A DNA stretch of 64,000 nucleotides from an uncultured Reyranella sp. (GCF_945957355.1 NZ_CAMFKM010000012.1:1-64000); one strand, 5' to 3'; positions 26,857 through 35,814 are shown, numbered from the stretch's first letter. Notes: a model not told the origin generated them from the letters alone. A program made the numbers and translations.

Positions 26857-27597
26857 TCAGCAGACCTTCTTGATCAGCGCCTGTGCGGCGGCGGGGTTGC
26901 GGACCTTGGCGCCGGAGATGAAGTAGACGAAGGCGTCGCCTTTCTTCGCCCAAGCCCGGGCGCGCTTGGCCCACTTGTCGATCTCGGTCGGCTTGTAGCC
27001 GGTCTTAATTTTCTCCTCGGACTGCATCAGCCGGGCGTAGGTGAAGTCGGCGGTCGGCTCGTCGATCTCGGGGAAGTCCTTGTCATGGGCGTAGACGATC
27101 GCGGCGTTGTACCTGCGGGCGAGATCGTAGAAGCGCTCGTCCTTGAAGCTGTCGTGCCTGACCTCCAGTGCATGGCGCAGCGGCAGCTTGCCGATCTCGC
27201 GCGGCAGCAGCTTCAGGAAGGCTTCGAAGTCTTCCGGATCGAACTTCTTGGTTCCCATGAACTGCCAGTTGATGGGCCCCAGCCGGTCCTTGAGCTCGAC
27301 CAGGCCCTGCGTCACGAAGCGCTGGACGGATTCGCCGGCATCGGCCAGCACCTTGCGGTTGGTGCAGAAGCGAGAGGCCTTCACGGCAAATACGAAACCG
27401 TCGGGAGTCTCGTCCCGCCATTTCGCCCAACTCGCCGGCTTGAAGCTGGAATAATAGGTGCCGTTGATCTCGATCGAGGTGAGCTGGCGGCTGGCATACT
27501 CCAGCTCGCGCTTCTGCGTCAGGTCCTCGGGATAGAAGACGCCGCGCCAAGGCTCGAAGGTCCAGCCGCCGATGCCTACAAGGATCTTTCCGGTCAT
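26857..27597 (-). CDS. DUF72 family protein
   Basis: A 246-residue TIM-barrel-like protein. GIGGWTFEPWRGVFYP at the N-terminus, SIEINGTYYSSFKPASWAKW, FAVKASRFCTN and ALEVRHDSF are the conserved segments of DUF72 (YecE). The family's biochemical role is unknown, although the conserved Glu, His and Asp in the barrel suggest an enzyme. Length is normal. It lies between the ArsR operator and uspA on the same strand with its own short upstream gap. Confidence 0.9.
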   Translation of the reverse strand: MTGKILVGIGGWTFEPWRGVFYPEDLTQKRELEYASRQLTSIEINGTYYSSFKPASWAKWRDETPDGFVFAVKASRFCTNRKVLADAGESVQRFVTQGLVELKDRLGPINWQFMGTKKFDPEDFEAFLKLLPREIGKLPLRHALEVRHDSFKDERFYDLARRYNAAIVYAHDKDFPEIDEPTADFTYARLMQSEEKIKTGYKPTEIDKWAKRARAWAKKGDAFVYFISGAKVRNPAAAQALIKKVC

Positions 27598-27663
27598 GTC
27601 GCGGAGTATAGCGCGAAATGGAACTCAACAAGTCACTGCAGGCGCAGATGACGCGAGGCCAGG

Positions 27664-28110
27664 CTAGGGATTTGCCCGAACGACCAGAACGGGACAGGGG
27701 GCATTGCGCATGACGCTTTCGGCGACGCTTCCCAGCAGGGCGCGCTTTATGCCGCCCCGTCCATGGCTGCCGATCACGATCAGGTCGGCCGGCCAATCCT
27801 TCGCGGCATTGACGATCTCGGAATGCGCCGCACCGATTGGAACGAAGTCCAGAGCGGCCATCTGCTGCGGGAGGCGTTTGCGAAAGTCGTCGATCAGCTT
27901 CCGCGCGTCCTCCTTGGCGGAGGCGGCAAATACATCGGGTTGAATGCCGGTGTCGGCCGCGTTCACGAGTTCGGCGTCGATGACATGGATGAATGCCATC
28001 TCCGCTCCCGTGAGTTGAGCCAACTCTGCGGCGATATCTGCCGCGTGCGCCGAGATTGGCGCGTCGTCGACAGCAACGAGAATCCTCTGGAAGATCACGA
28101 AAGCCTCCAT
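27664..28110 (-). CDS. Universal stress protein UspA family
   Basis: A 148-residue Usp domain. FQRILVAVDDAPISAHAAD is the N-terminal signature. The ATP-binding P-loop near the C-terminus reads GSHGRGG, then LLGSVAES, then PCPVLVV, matching Gx2Gx9G(S/T). It is therefore probably of the nucleotide-binding class. The ATG at 28110 matches family N-termini; the frame stays open upstream to 28398 but that sequence has no homology pattern. The gene is divergent from a receiver-domain gene. Confidence 0.93.
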   Translation of the reverse strand: MEAFVIFQRILVAVDDAPISAHAADIAAELAQLTGAEMAFIHVIDAELVNAADTGIQPDVFAASAKEDARKLIDDFRKRLPQQMAALDFVPIGAAHSEIVNAAKDWPADLIVIGSHGRGGIKRALLGSVAESVMRNAPCPVLVVRANP

Positions 28111-28228
28111 GAGCACCGGCAACGGGCCGATGATGCGCCTGTTGTGCAGCGGTGTCGCCGGTGAATAGGACGGCCGGCAATATTCACAGTGGGGAAGAGT
28201 AACGCGAAAAAAGATAGGACATTCCGGA

Positions 28229-28720
28229 ATGCGGTTGGACCCGAGTGAACCGACGCGCGTTTTTCCACGTATGGCCGGAGTGGTGGGAAGCCGTGCGTAC
28301 GAGTTGGGGTTTGTCGTGGCGGATTCTGGAGATGCGGGCGTCTCGGGCCCGTCGATTCTCGTCGTCGAAAGCGATCCGGCGTGCCGGAGCGTCCTCATGG
28401 ATCACTTGCGCCGGCAGCGATTCAGTATCGCCGAGTCGGAGCACGGCGGTGCCGCGATCAGGACGGCAATTGCCCAGCCATTCGACTATATGGTGGTCGA
28501 TATCGACTGGGTGGGGGTGAGTGACGGCGCGGCCCTGGCGCGCTGGACGAGGACGAACCGGCCCGAAACGAAGATCATCCTGACCTCGACGAGCCTGTCG
28601 CACTGGTTCTCCGCTGGCAGCGCGATGGCCGGCCTGCCACTCATCAGGAAGCCCTTCAGGCAGGGCGATCTCGACCGCGTCCTCGCGCCCGTGGCGGCAA
28701 CAGAGGTCACGGGGGCCTGA
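28229..28720 (+). CDS. Stand-alone response-regulator receiver-like protein
   Basis: A protein of up to 163 residues dominated by one CheY-like domain (about residues 42-155). The acidic pocket is in ILVVESDP, the phosphorylatable Asp is probably in YMVVDIDWVG, the switch Thr/Ser is in IILTSTSLS, and the conserved Lys is in LIRKPFR. The pocket reads ES-D rather than the commoner DD. No output domain or histidine kinase is encoded nearby; it may relay signals to the convergent cyclase gene, but that is inference. The ATG at 28229 lacks a well-spaced ribosome site, and the ATG at 28271 is an alternative start. Confidence 0.7.
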   Translation: MRLDPSEPTRVFPRMAGVVGSRAYELGFVVADSGDAGVSGPSILVVESDPACRSVLMDHLRRQRFSIAESEHGGAAIRTAIAQPFDYMVVDIDWVGVSDGAALARWTRTNRPETKIILTSTSLSHWFSAGSAMAGLPLIRKPFRQGDLDRVLAPVAATEVTGA

Positions 28721-28726
28721 CGCCGT

Positions 28727-29527
28727 TTACGCCTCGACACGATAGAGGCGCCAGCGCTTCGGCACGCCCTTGAGCTGGTGGATGCCACGGTCCCTGAACT
28801 GGATCTCGGACTCCGCCTCCGACATCAGATCCCTGACCGCACTCGAGACCAGGACTTCGCCCGCCCGCGCTTTGGCTGCGACACGCGAGCCGATGTGGAG
28901 CGCGAGGCCGACCACGTCTGGCCCGCTCACCTTGTATTCGCCGGCATGCAGCCCCGCCCTGATGTCCAGTCCGAGGGTACGCACGGCCTCGCGGATGGCG
29001 GTGGCGCATCGTACCGCCGGCGCCGGCGCGGCAAACGTAGCGAGCACGCCATCCCCGGTCGTCACGACTTCTCTGCCGCGCAAGGCTTTCAGCTCCTTGC
29101 GGACGGCGGCGTAGTAGTGGTTCATGACCTGTGTCCAGCGCACATCGCCCAGCCGTGCGGCCTTCTCCGTGGACTGTACGATATCGACGATCAGGATCGT
29201 GGCGAGTGCCTGTTCCGGTTCGGTGACGCGACCGGCCGGCCGCCGCCGGATCGGAATACCAGAGGCCAACGGCTCGTAGTCGTGGCTGCGCCGCCGTGAG
29301 ATGGCATTCCTAACGTAGTCAGTTGCGGCCTGCACCGACCCGCAACGGATCTCCTTCTCGCGCGGCGGCACCGTCCAGTAGACTTTTCGCCCGTCGCCGA
29401 CGCCCAGGACCTCGACCGCTCCCCACCTCAGGAAAACCGTCGAGCCGACCCGGCGGATCCACCACGCCTTCGACGTGTAGCCGGACACGTTCGATCGATG
29501 GACGCCGATGCGAAGGAACTTGGGCAT
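28727..29527 (-). CDS. Soluble class III nucleotide cyclase with WGR-like N-terminal domain
   Basis: A 266-residue protein. The first 95 residues contain SKAWWIRRVGSTVFLRWGAV and a later AATDYVRNAISRRRS then DYEPL pattern that resembles a WGR-type domain. The cyclase homology domain runs from about 105 to 266: ILIVDIVQSTEKAARLGD with the first metal Asp, EVVTTGDGVLATFAAPAPAV with the second, RAGLHAGE, and a GLALHIGSRVAAKA segment where many cyclases have VNLAARL. The transition-state Asn-Arg pair is therefore altered (His and Arg), so activity needs testing. The ATG at 29527 is preferred to one at 29557. It converges with the receiver-domain gene, 6 bases away. Confidence 0.75.
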   Translation of the reverse strand: MPKFLRIGVHRSNVSGYTSKAWWIRRVGSTVFLRWGAVEVLGVGDGRKVYWTVPPREKEIRCGSVQAATDYVRNAISRRRSHDYEPLASGIPIRRRPAGRVTEPEQALATILIVDIVQSTEKAARLGDVRWTQVMNHYYAAVRKELKALRGREVVTTGDGVLATFAAPAPAVRCATAIREAVRTLGLDIRAGLHAGEYKVSGPDVVGLALHIGSRVAAKARAGEVLVSSAVRDLMSEAESEIQFRDRGIHQLKGVPKRWRLYRVEA

Positions 29528-29614
29528 GAGCCTGCAGCACCTCTGTTCAGGGGGCACGGCGGATGAATTTGGTCGCGCATGTGCGCCCTGGCAACACCGT
29601 TCGCGCCGGCAAGG

Positions 29615-30589
29615 TCAGAGCAGTCCCAGACTCCTGAAGCTCGCATGCCCTTTGCGACCGATCACGAGGTGATCGTGAATGGTTATGCCCAGCGCCTCGG
29701 CTGCCACCTTGATCTCGCGCGTCATCTCGATGTCGTCGCGTGACGGCTTGGGATCGCCGCTGGGATGGTTGTGGACCAGGATCAGCGCGGCTGCATTCAA
29801 TGCCAGCGCGCGCTTCACCACCTCGCGGGGATAGACGGGCGTGTGGTCGATGGTGCCGCGCTGCTGGACCTCGTCGGCGATCAGCACGTTCTTGCGATCG
29901 AGGAAGAGGATGCGGAACTGCTCGGTCTTTTCGTGCGCGAGGGCGGCATGGCAGTAGTCGATGAGCTGCTGCCAGTTGGTCAGCACCGGCATGTCCTTGA
30001 CCTTGCGCTCCGCCAGCCGCCGTCCAACCTCGCGCATGGCCTTGAAGTGGACGAGCGTGCGTTGATCGATCTCGAACTCCCGTAGCTGCGCCGGTTCGGC
30101 GGCGAATACGTCGCCCAGGGTGCCGAAGCGTTCCAGCAGCGCCTTGGCCAGCGGCTTGGTGTCGATCCGCTCGATCGAATAGAAGAGCAGCAGTTCCAGC
30201 AGCTCGTAGTCGGCCAGAGGCTCCACGCCGGCCTTTAGCACGCGCTCCCGCACCCGGCCGCGATGGCCGTGATAGTGCGGCTTCGGGGGCGTCGTATCGC
30301 CGCTATTGTGGCCGGTCGAGGCTGCGGGCACGGCTTCCAGCGCGGCGGCCAGCCTGGCCGTGGGATCTTCGCCTGCGAAATCCCAGCACTGGTCCAGCCG
30401 ATTCCAGATGCCGCCGGCCTCGCGCAGGAGGATGCGGTGAGGGAGCGTGTTGCCGCTTACGCGCCACAGCCCGTCGGTGGACTGGAGGCGGAGACCCTGG
30501 GCCAGCAGTGTCAGCAGCGCCGCGTCGTCGGGACCCGGGGCGGGAGGGGGCACCTCGACGGGCTTGAGGTGAGGGCGACTCTTTGCCAT
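29615..30589 (-). CDS. radC: RadC/MPN-domain protein with N-terminal extension
   Basis: A 324-residue protein. The C-terminal part (about 105-324) is a normal RadC: a helix-hairpin-helix region (LADYELLELLLFYSIERIDTKPLAKALLERFG) and a JAMM/MPN domain whose metal motif is in LVHNHPSGDPKPSRDD. RadC was named for DNA repair, but the family's true role is unclear. The first 100 residues, absent from usual 220-240-residue RadC, contain a small domain with LRLQSTDGLWRVSGNTLPHR and WNRLDQCWDFAGEDPTARL, then a low-complexity linker. The start at 30589 excludes a leader extending to 30631. Confidence 0.88.
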   Translation of the reverse strand: MAKSRPHLKPVEVPPPAPGPDDAALLTLLAQGLRLQSTDGLWRVSGNTLPHRILLREAGGIWNRLDQCWDFAGEDPTARLAAALEAVPAASTGHNSGDTTPPKPHYHGHRGRVRERVLKAGVEPLADYELLELLLFYSIERIDTKPLAKALLERFGTLGDVFAAEPAQLREFEIDQRTLVHFKAMREVGRRLAERKVKDMPVLTNWQQLIDYCHAALAHEKTEQFRILFLDRKNVLIADEVQQRGTIDHTPVYPREVVKRALALNAAALILVHNHPSGDPKPSRDDIEMTREIKVAAEALGITIHDHLVIGRKGHASFRSLGLL

Positions 30590-30688
30590 GCCGCGCAACC
30601 TTGCCGGGTGAGCAAGGCAAAATCGCGGCACCTGCAGGCTTCCGTTGCGTTTGACGGCGCCAATCGTGGACCAGGCCGGTGCGGCTGC

Positions 30689-31582
30689 CTAGCTCGGAGC
30701 GCAGACCTCGCGGACACACGAGCGAAGCCAGCGGTGTGCGGGATCGGCGTCCATCCGTGGGTGCCACAACATGGAAACGGTGAATTCCGTGGTCGGCATG
30801 GGGAGTGAAAAGCTGGTCATCCCGTGGCGCAGATTGGCGGTGTGGCGCTCCGGCACGGTTGCTATCAAGTCGGTGTCGCGTGCCAAGGCGAGCGCCGCCG
30901 AGAAGTCGCTGACGATCGTGCGGACATGCCGCTTCAGGCCAGCAGGCAGGAAGGGCAGGTCGACGGCGCCGGTTTCCAGGCCGCTTCTCGATACCACGAC
31001 ATGGGGGCTTTTCCGATAGGCGGCGCGGCTCAGGCCGCCGGCGTCGAACGCATGACCCTTCCGCACGACACAGACCAGCCGGTCTCTGAACAGCGCCTGG
31101 GCACGCACCTCCGGCCCAAGGGCTTCCTCCACCACGCCGGTTTCCAGGTCGACCAGTCCCTCTCGCAAGGGGGTGCTGTCCTTGTTCGGCTTATGGATGA
31201 AGTTCAGTCGCACGCCAGGCGCCTCGGATTCCATCCGCGCCAGGAGACGGGCGCCGAGGTTTTCGATGAAGCCATCGCTCGTCCTGAGCGTGAAGGTTCG
31301 TTCGACTGCCGCCAGGTCGATCAGTTCGTCCGGGCGCAGCACGGACTCGACATCCTCGACCAGGCGGCGGACCCGCTCCTGGAGCGCAATGGCTTTGGGC
31401 GTCGCCACCAACCCCCGGCCAGCTCGGACCAGAAGCGGATCGCCGGTGGCTTGCCGCAGGCGCGACAGGGCTCGGCTGGTTGCCGACGGGCTGAGCCGTA
31501 GTCGTCTGGCGGCGCCCGCGACGCTCCCTTCGGACAGGAGGACGTTGAGTGCGACAAGAAGATTGAAATCCACGATCCGCAT
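30689..31582 (-). CDS. LysR-family transcriptional regulator
   Basis: A 297-residue regulator. The N-terminal winged helix (residues 1-60) has FNLLVALNVLLSEGSVAGAARRL and SATSRALSRLRQATGDPLLVRAGRG, with the typical effector-binding domain after it. Residue pattern and length match the NodD/PcaQ-like set of LysR proteins. It is divergent from the cupin gene at 31708 across a 125-base gap, the usual arrangement for a LysR protein and its target. The ATG at 31582 fits the family; the frame remains open upstream without homology. Confidence 0.93.
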   Translation of the reverse strand: MRIVDFNLLVALNVLLSEGSVAGAARRLRLSPSATSRALSRLRQATGDPLLVRAGRGLVATPKAIALQERVRRLVEDVESVLRPDELIDLAAVERTFTLRTSDGFIENLGARLLARMESEAPGVRLNFIHKPNKDSTPLREGLVDLETGVVEEALGPEVRAQALFRDRLVCVVRKGHAFDAGGLSRAAYRKSPHVVVSRSGLETGAVDLPFLPAGLKRHVRTIVSDFSAALALARDTDLIATVPERHTANLRHGMTSFSLPMPTTEFTVSMLWHPRMDADPAHRWLRSCVREVCAPS

Positions 31583-31707
31583 TTCCCGACTTGGACGCGT
31601 CCATCGATATATAGCGTCAAACGCAATGATTGTGTGCAGACCGTGCGCGTTCCGCCCTATCGGACACGCGCATACCCTATGGTCAGCATCAACCACGGGA
31701 AACGGCC

Positions 31708-32253
31708 ATGAGCGTCAATTCACGAAAAGACTTCATCGAAGGCATGAGAGCTGCCTGGGGGCCTCTGACCAGTGAACTGGTGGCTGAGAGTCGTGCCCAG
31801 GCCGAGCGTTTGTTGCAGGCGTCTCCTTCCGAGCCTTGGTTGGCCGAACTCCTCCAGGACCGTCCTGCGAACCAGGAGCTTTACCGGGACCTCGATCATG
31901 GCTTCGTCCTGCTCGCCCACACCGAACACGCCGGTCTGTATCGGCCGCCGCACGATCACGGGCGCAGCTGGGTGATCTACGCCGTTTTGAGCGGGGAGAT
32001 GGAAATGCGCACTTACGCCCGGGTGGACGACCCGGAGAGGGGCGTACGGCTGGTTCAGCGCGACAGCGCCATCGTTCGAGCCGGTCAGGTCCAGGTCTAT
32101 CTCCCGGGTGATATCCACGACACGCGTTGTGTGACGGAACAGGCCATGCAGTTCCGCTTCACCGAACGCGACCTGCGTGTCGAAGACCTCCAGGAGCATC
32201 GCCTGACGCGCTACCAGCAACGGAACGGCGTGTGGATGGTGGGAGCGAAATGA
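31708..32253 (+). CDS. Cysteine-dioxygenase-like cupin protein
   Basis: A 181-residue protein with a single cupin barrel. The His pair is in RPPHDHGRSWVIYAVLSGEMEM (around residue 82) and a third His is in VYLPGDIHDTRC near residue 137; together these match the 3-His iron site of the cysteine dioxygenase and 3-mercaptopropionate dioxygenase group. It could oxidise a thiol acid, but the Tyr and Arg that define substrate cannot be placed with confidence. It lies opposite a LysR gene, which suggests substrate-inducible expression. Confidence 0.75.
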   Translation: MSVNSRKDFIEGMRAAWGPLTSELVAESRAQAERLLQASPSEPWLAELLQDRPANQELYRDLDHGFVLLAHTEHAGLYRPPHDHGRSWVIYAVLSGEMEMRTYARVDDPERGVRLVQRDSAIVRAGQVQVYLPGDIHDTRCVTEQAMQFRFTERDLRVEDLQEHRLTRYQQRNGVWMVGAK

Positions 32254-32371
32254 AGCGGATGGGCACGATCGCATCGTCGGCGAGATGACGGCTCCCGTTT
32301 GCCAGGGGGCGGCAACCCTGACGTAGGCACGGCAAAATCGCGCCGGCTCGGCCTTGTGATACGATGTTCTC

Positions 32372-33802
32372 ATGCCTGACCCAGCGTACCCGGCGAACAT
32401 ATACGCCGAGATCGATGCAGCCTGCGCCGCGTTTGCTGACCAGGAGCGAATCCCCGGCCTTGCCCTCGGCATCGTGCAGGAGGGCCGCCTCGTCCATGCC
32501 GTGACGGTGGGCCTTGCCGACCGCGAGGGCGGTCGACCGGTGGAGGCGGGCACTGCCTTCCGCATCGCCTCGATGACCAAGAACATGACGGCGCTGGCGA
32601 TCCTGTCGCTGCGCGACCGGGGATGGCTGCAACTCGACGTGCCGCTGGCACATTACGTGCCGCAGTTCGGGGCGGTGAAGCCCGCTACCCGTGACAGCGC
32701 GCCGGTCACCGTGCGCCACCTGCTCACGCACACCGCGGGCTTCGTCACCGACGATCCCTGGGGCGACCGCGTGCTGGGTCTGTCGCCGGCGGAACTCGAC
32801 ACGGTGATCGCGACCGGCCATCTGTTCGCCCGCCCGCCGGGCCTCGCCTTCGAATACAGCAACCTGGGCTACGCGCTGCTGGGCCGCGTGCTGACGAACG
32901 TGAGCGGCGAACCCTATCAGGCCTATATGCGCCACACCTTTCTGGAGCCGCTCGGCATGGCGCACACGACGTTCGATGCGCCGGCCGCCGCGGCGCGCGG
33001 GGACTATGCCTTCGGCTACAGGCTGGACGGCGAGACCTGGTCGCGCGAGCGCATCGAGCCGGACGGTGAGGTCGGCGCCATGGGCGGCCTCGCCACCACC
33101 GTGCCGGACTATGCGCGCTATGTGTCCTTCCTGCTGAGTGCCTGGCCGGCCCGCGACGAGCCGGAGTCCGGTCCGGTCCGCCGGTCGAGCGTGCGCGAGA
33201 TGGTGCTGTGGCACGCGCCGCCCTTCGTGCCGGAGACGCCATCCGGTACCCGCGCGGGACAGCCCAGCGCCTATGGCTACGGCCTCAACCATTCGACCGA
33301 CGTGCTGCTGGGCATGCGGATCCATCACGCGGGCGGCCTGCCCGGCTATGGCTCGCACGTGCTGATGCTGCCGGAGCGCGGCTGGGGCGTCTTCGCCTTC
33401 GGCAACCGCACCTATGCCCCGATGTCGCGCCTCACGCTCGACGTCGCTGAGAGGCTGCATGCGGCCTCGCCGCCGCTTCCCGTTGCGGGCCCGACGCCGG
33501 CGCTCGCACGAGCCGTCGATGCGATCGTCGCGGCCTATGCCTCCGGGCGTATCGAGGGCGGCGACCGGCCGTTCGCGGTGAACTTCCTGCTCGATATGCC
33601 GGCAGCATTGCGGGACGCCGAACTCGCGGCGCTCAAGCGGCGGCTGGGCGAGGGGAGGCTCGAGCGCATCGAGCCGATCCATGCCCTCGCCGGCCGTTTC
33701 GTGCTGGCCTGCGCCAAGGGCCGGCTGAACGGCTCCGTCACCCTCTCGCCCGAGGCCGACTCAGGCATCCAGAAGTTGGTCCTGACGGCTGCGGAGGCCT
33801 GA
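32372..33802 (+). CDS. Serine hydrolase, beta-lactamase/esterase (class C fold) family
   Basis: A 476-residue protein without an obvious signal peptide. The nucleophile motif SMTK (SxxK) is in RIASMTKNMTALA near residue 69, the Tyr motif is EYSNLGYALLG near residue 165, and a His-Ala-Gly-Gly motif (HHAGGLPGYGS) near residue 320 replaces KTG. This is the pattern of EstB-like esterases and D-aminopeptidases, not of true resistance enzymes. An extra 110-residue C-terminal region follows the catalytic fold. Its last 42 bases overlap the convergent DUF6295 gene. Confidence 0.87.
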   Translation: MPDPAYPANIYAEIDAACAAFADQERIPGLALGIVQEGRLVHAVTVGLADREGGRPVEAGTAFRIASMTKNMTALAILSLRDRGWLQLDVPLAHYVPQFGAVKPATRDSAPVTVRHLLTHTAGFVTDDPWGDRVLGLSPAELDTVIATGHLFARPPGLAFEYSNLGYALLGRVLTNVSGEPYQAYMRHTFLEPLGMAHTTFDAPAAAARGDYAFGYRLDGETWSRERIEPDGEVGAMGGLATTVPDYARYVSFLLSAWPARDEPESGPVRRSSVREMVLWHAPPFVPETPSGTRAGQPSAYGYGLNHSTDVLLGMRIHHAGGLPGYGSHVLMLPERGWGVFAFGNRTYAPMSRLTLDVAERLHAASPPLPVAGPTPALARAVDAIVAAYASGRIEGGDRPFAVNFLLDMPAALRDAELAALKRRLGEGRLERIEPIHALAGRFVLACAKGRLNGSVTLSPEADSGIQKLVLTAAEA

Positions 33803-34087
33803 CGGGCGCGCGCGCTTGCCGCGCACCTCGGCCTCCTCGTACTCGGCCGCTGCGATGGCCCGGTCGAGCGCGGCCCGCAGGGCCTTGGCCGATTCGAGCG
33901 TGATCTCGACGCCGGCGCGGGCTCCGGCATCAAGGTCCCGGTTGAAGAAGTCGAGGGTGATGACGTCACCCAACGGCGCATGGCGGGCGTGGTCATAGGC
34001 GACCACGGCCTGGGTCAGCGGGAACCATTCGTCGCCGCGCTTGGCCATGCCTTCGGCCTCGGTGATCTCGACGATCGAGGTGCACAT
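33761..34087 (-). CDS. DUF6295-like small protein
   Basis: A 108-residue cytoplasmic protein with MCTSIVEITEAEGMAKRGDEW at its start, followed by AYDHARHAPLGDVITLDFFN and LESAKALRAALDRAIAAAEY. These resemble the small DUF6295 family of unknown function. The last 15 residues come from sequence that is also the 3' end of the convergent serine hydrolase gene. It starts 10 bases after the dienelactone hydrolase gene on the same strand and is probably cotranscribed with it. Confidence 0.65.
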   Translation of the reverse strand: MCTSIVEITEAEGMAKRGDEWFPLTQAVVAYDHARHAPLGDVITLDFFNRDLDAGARAGVEITLESAKALRAALDRAIAAAEYEEAEVRGKRARPSGLRSRQDQLLDA

Positions 34088-34097
34088 GGGCAGACTC

Positions 34098-34856
34098 CTA
34101 CTTGGCGAGATGTTTGCCGAAGAAGGCCCAGACCTTGCTCCAGCCGTCCATCGCCTGTTCCGGCCGGTAGAGCGGCCGGTGCCAGTAAAAGAAACCGTGG
34201 CCGGCGCCGTCATAGCGATGAAATTCGTGCGCCTTGCCGTGCTTCTTCAGCTCGGCTTCGTGCTGGTCCACCTGCTCCGGGCTGGGCGCCCGGTCGTCGT
34301 TGCCGAACAGGCCGAGCAGGGGGCAGGAAAGGTCTTTCGTCATGTCGATCGGCGCGACCGGCGTCCTGGCGTTGAGCTCCTCCTTGCCCATCACCACGCG
34401 GCCGCCCCACAGCTCGACGCAGGCGTCGACGTCCTTCTTCTGGCAGACATAGATGAAGGCGTGCCGGCCGCCCGAGCAGGAGCCGAACAGGCCGACCTTG
34501 CCGTTGTGTTCGGGCTGCGCGCGCATCCATTTCACCGCGGCCCCGGTGTCGCCCACCATCTGGGCGTCGGCGATGCCGCCATCGGCGCGCACCTTGGCGG
34601 CGACGTCGTCGGGATTGCTGTCGCTGCCACCGCCCTCGCGCTCATAGAGATTGGCGCAGATCGCCATATAGCCATGATGCGCGAAGCGCCGCGTGGTCTC
34701 GATGTAGAGCTCGCTCCAGCCGGGCAGGTGATGGATCAGCACGACGCCGGGGAAGGGGCCGTTGCCCTCCGGCTTCGCCACATAGGCGGTGATCGGTGTA
34801 CCCTTGTCGCCCTCGAGGGTGACGTTCGAGCAGGTCATGCCACGATAGAACGACAT
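34098..34856 (-). CDS. Dienelactone hydrolase family protein
   Basis: A 252-residue alpha/beta hydrolase. The nucleophile is Cys in GLFGSCSGGRHAFIYV near residue 122, the acid is in LLGLFGNDDRAPSPEQ, and the base His is in YDGAGHGFFYW near residue 218. A Cys nucleophile is the hallmark of carboxymethylenebutenolidase (ClcD-like) enzymes that open dienelactones in aromatic degradation, though many members hydrolyse other esters. The start at 34856 gives the normal length; upstream in-frame sequence is not homologous. No other aromatic-pathway gene adjoins it. Confidence 0.9.
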   Translation of the reverse strand: MSFYRGMTCSNVTLEGDKGTPITAYVAKPEGNGPFPGVVLIHHLPGWSELYIETTRRFAHHGYMAICANLYEREGGGSDSNPDDVAAKVRADGGIADAQMVGDTGAAVKWMRAQPEHNGKVGLFGSCSGGRHAFIYVCQKKDVDACVELWGGRVVMGKEELNARTPVAPIDMTKDLSCPLLGLFGNDDRAPSPEQVDQHEAELKKHGKAHEFHRYDGAGHGFFYWHRPLYRPEQAMDGWSKVWAFFGKHLAK

Positions 34857-34944
34857 CGGCTTTCCTTCCCATCGGCGTTGCGTGCGGATGCCGATCTTGG
34901 CACGCGCGCAGCACACCGCGCCAGGCGGGGGAGGGACCGTGGCC

Positions 34945-35814
34945 TTACGCCGTCGTTGCCTGAAGTGTCTTTGCCTCGAGGTTGTAAGGCGGCTTGGCAA
35001 GTTCCTTCGGTGACAGCGTGAAGAACTCGACGCCGGTCTCGGTGATGCCGACCGAGTGCTCGAACTGGGCCGAGAGCTGCTTGTCGCGGGTCACCGCGGT
35101 CCAGCCGTCGCTCAGGACCTTCACCTGCCAGGTGCCGGCATTCACCATCGGCTCGACGGTGAAGAACATGCCGGGCTTCAGCACCGGGCCGGTGCCCTTC
35201 TTGCCGTAGTGCAGGATGTTCGGCGCGTCGTGGAAGATGCGGCCGAGACCGTGGCCAGAGAAGTCACGCACCACCGAGAAGCGCTGCGCCTCGACATAGG
35301 TCTGGATCGCATGGCCGATGTCGCCGACATGGCCGCCGGGCCTGGCGGCGGCGATGCCGCGCATCATCGCCTCGTAGGTGACGTCGCACAGCCTCCGGGC
35401 CTTCACGCCGACATCGCCCGCGTAGTACATGCGGCTGGTATCACCGTACCAGCCGTCGAGGATGACGGTGACGTCGATGTTGACGATGTCGCCGCTCTGC
35501 AGCCGCTTCTCGCCCGGAATACCATGACAGACGACATGGTTAATCGAGGTGCAGATCGACTTCGGGAAACCGCGATAGTTCAGCGGCGCGGGGATCGCCT
35601 TGTTATCGAGGATGAACTCGTGGCAGAGCCGGTCGAGTTCATCCGTCGTGATGCCCGGCTGAACGTACGGCGTGATGAAATCCAGCGTCTCGGCGGCCAG
35701 CCGGCCGGCCTTGCGCATACCGGCGAAGCCTTCGGGTCCGTGCAGTTTGATGGTGCGCTCGTCGCGGCGCCAATAGTCGGCGCTGTCGTCGACGATTTCG
35801 CGTGAATTGGTCAT
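34945..35814 (-). CDS. map: Type I methionine aminopeptidase
   Basis: A 289-residue enzyme that removes the initiator Met from nascent proteins. Metal ligands are visible: Asp in GDIVNIDVTVI and in YGDTSRMYY, His in FSGHGLGR, Glu in FTVEPMVNAG and in QFEHSVGIT. The substrate His is in NHVVCHGIPGE. The N-terminal 30 residues precede the canonical GMRKAGRLAA, a modest extension seen in many alphaproteobacterial enzymes. It is divergent from the CinA-like gene. Confidence 0.97.
   Translation of the reverse strand: MTNSREIVDDSADYWRRDERTIKLHGPEGFAGMRKAGRLAAETLDFITPYVQPGITTDELDRLCHEFILDNKAIPAPLNYRGFPKSICTSINHVVCHGIPGEKRLQSGDIVNIDVTVILDGWYGDTSRMYYAGDVGVKARRLCDVTYEAMMRGIAAARPGGHVGDIGHAIQTYVEAQRFSVVRDFSGHGLGRIFHDAPNILHYGKKGTGPVLKPGMFFTVEPMVNAGTWQVKVLSDGWTAVTRDKQLSAQFEHSVGITETGVEFFTLSPKELAKPPYNLEAKTLQATTA

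Noticed and set aside
32159..33682. A 507-codon minus-strand frame opposite the serine hydrolase gene
   Set aside because: The plus strand carries SMTK, YSN and HAGG motifs in order; the antisense translation is His/Arg/Gly-rich with no motif.
32372..33802. Antibiotic-resistance beta-lactamase
   Set aside because: The third motif is HAGG rather than KTG and there is no signal peptide, which fits esterase-type relatives.
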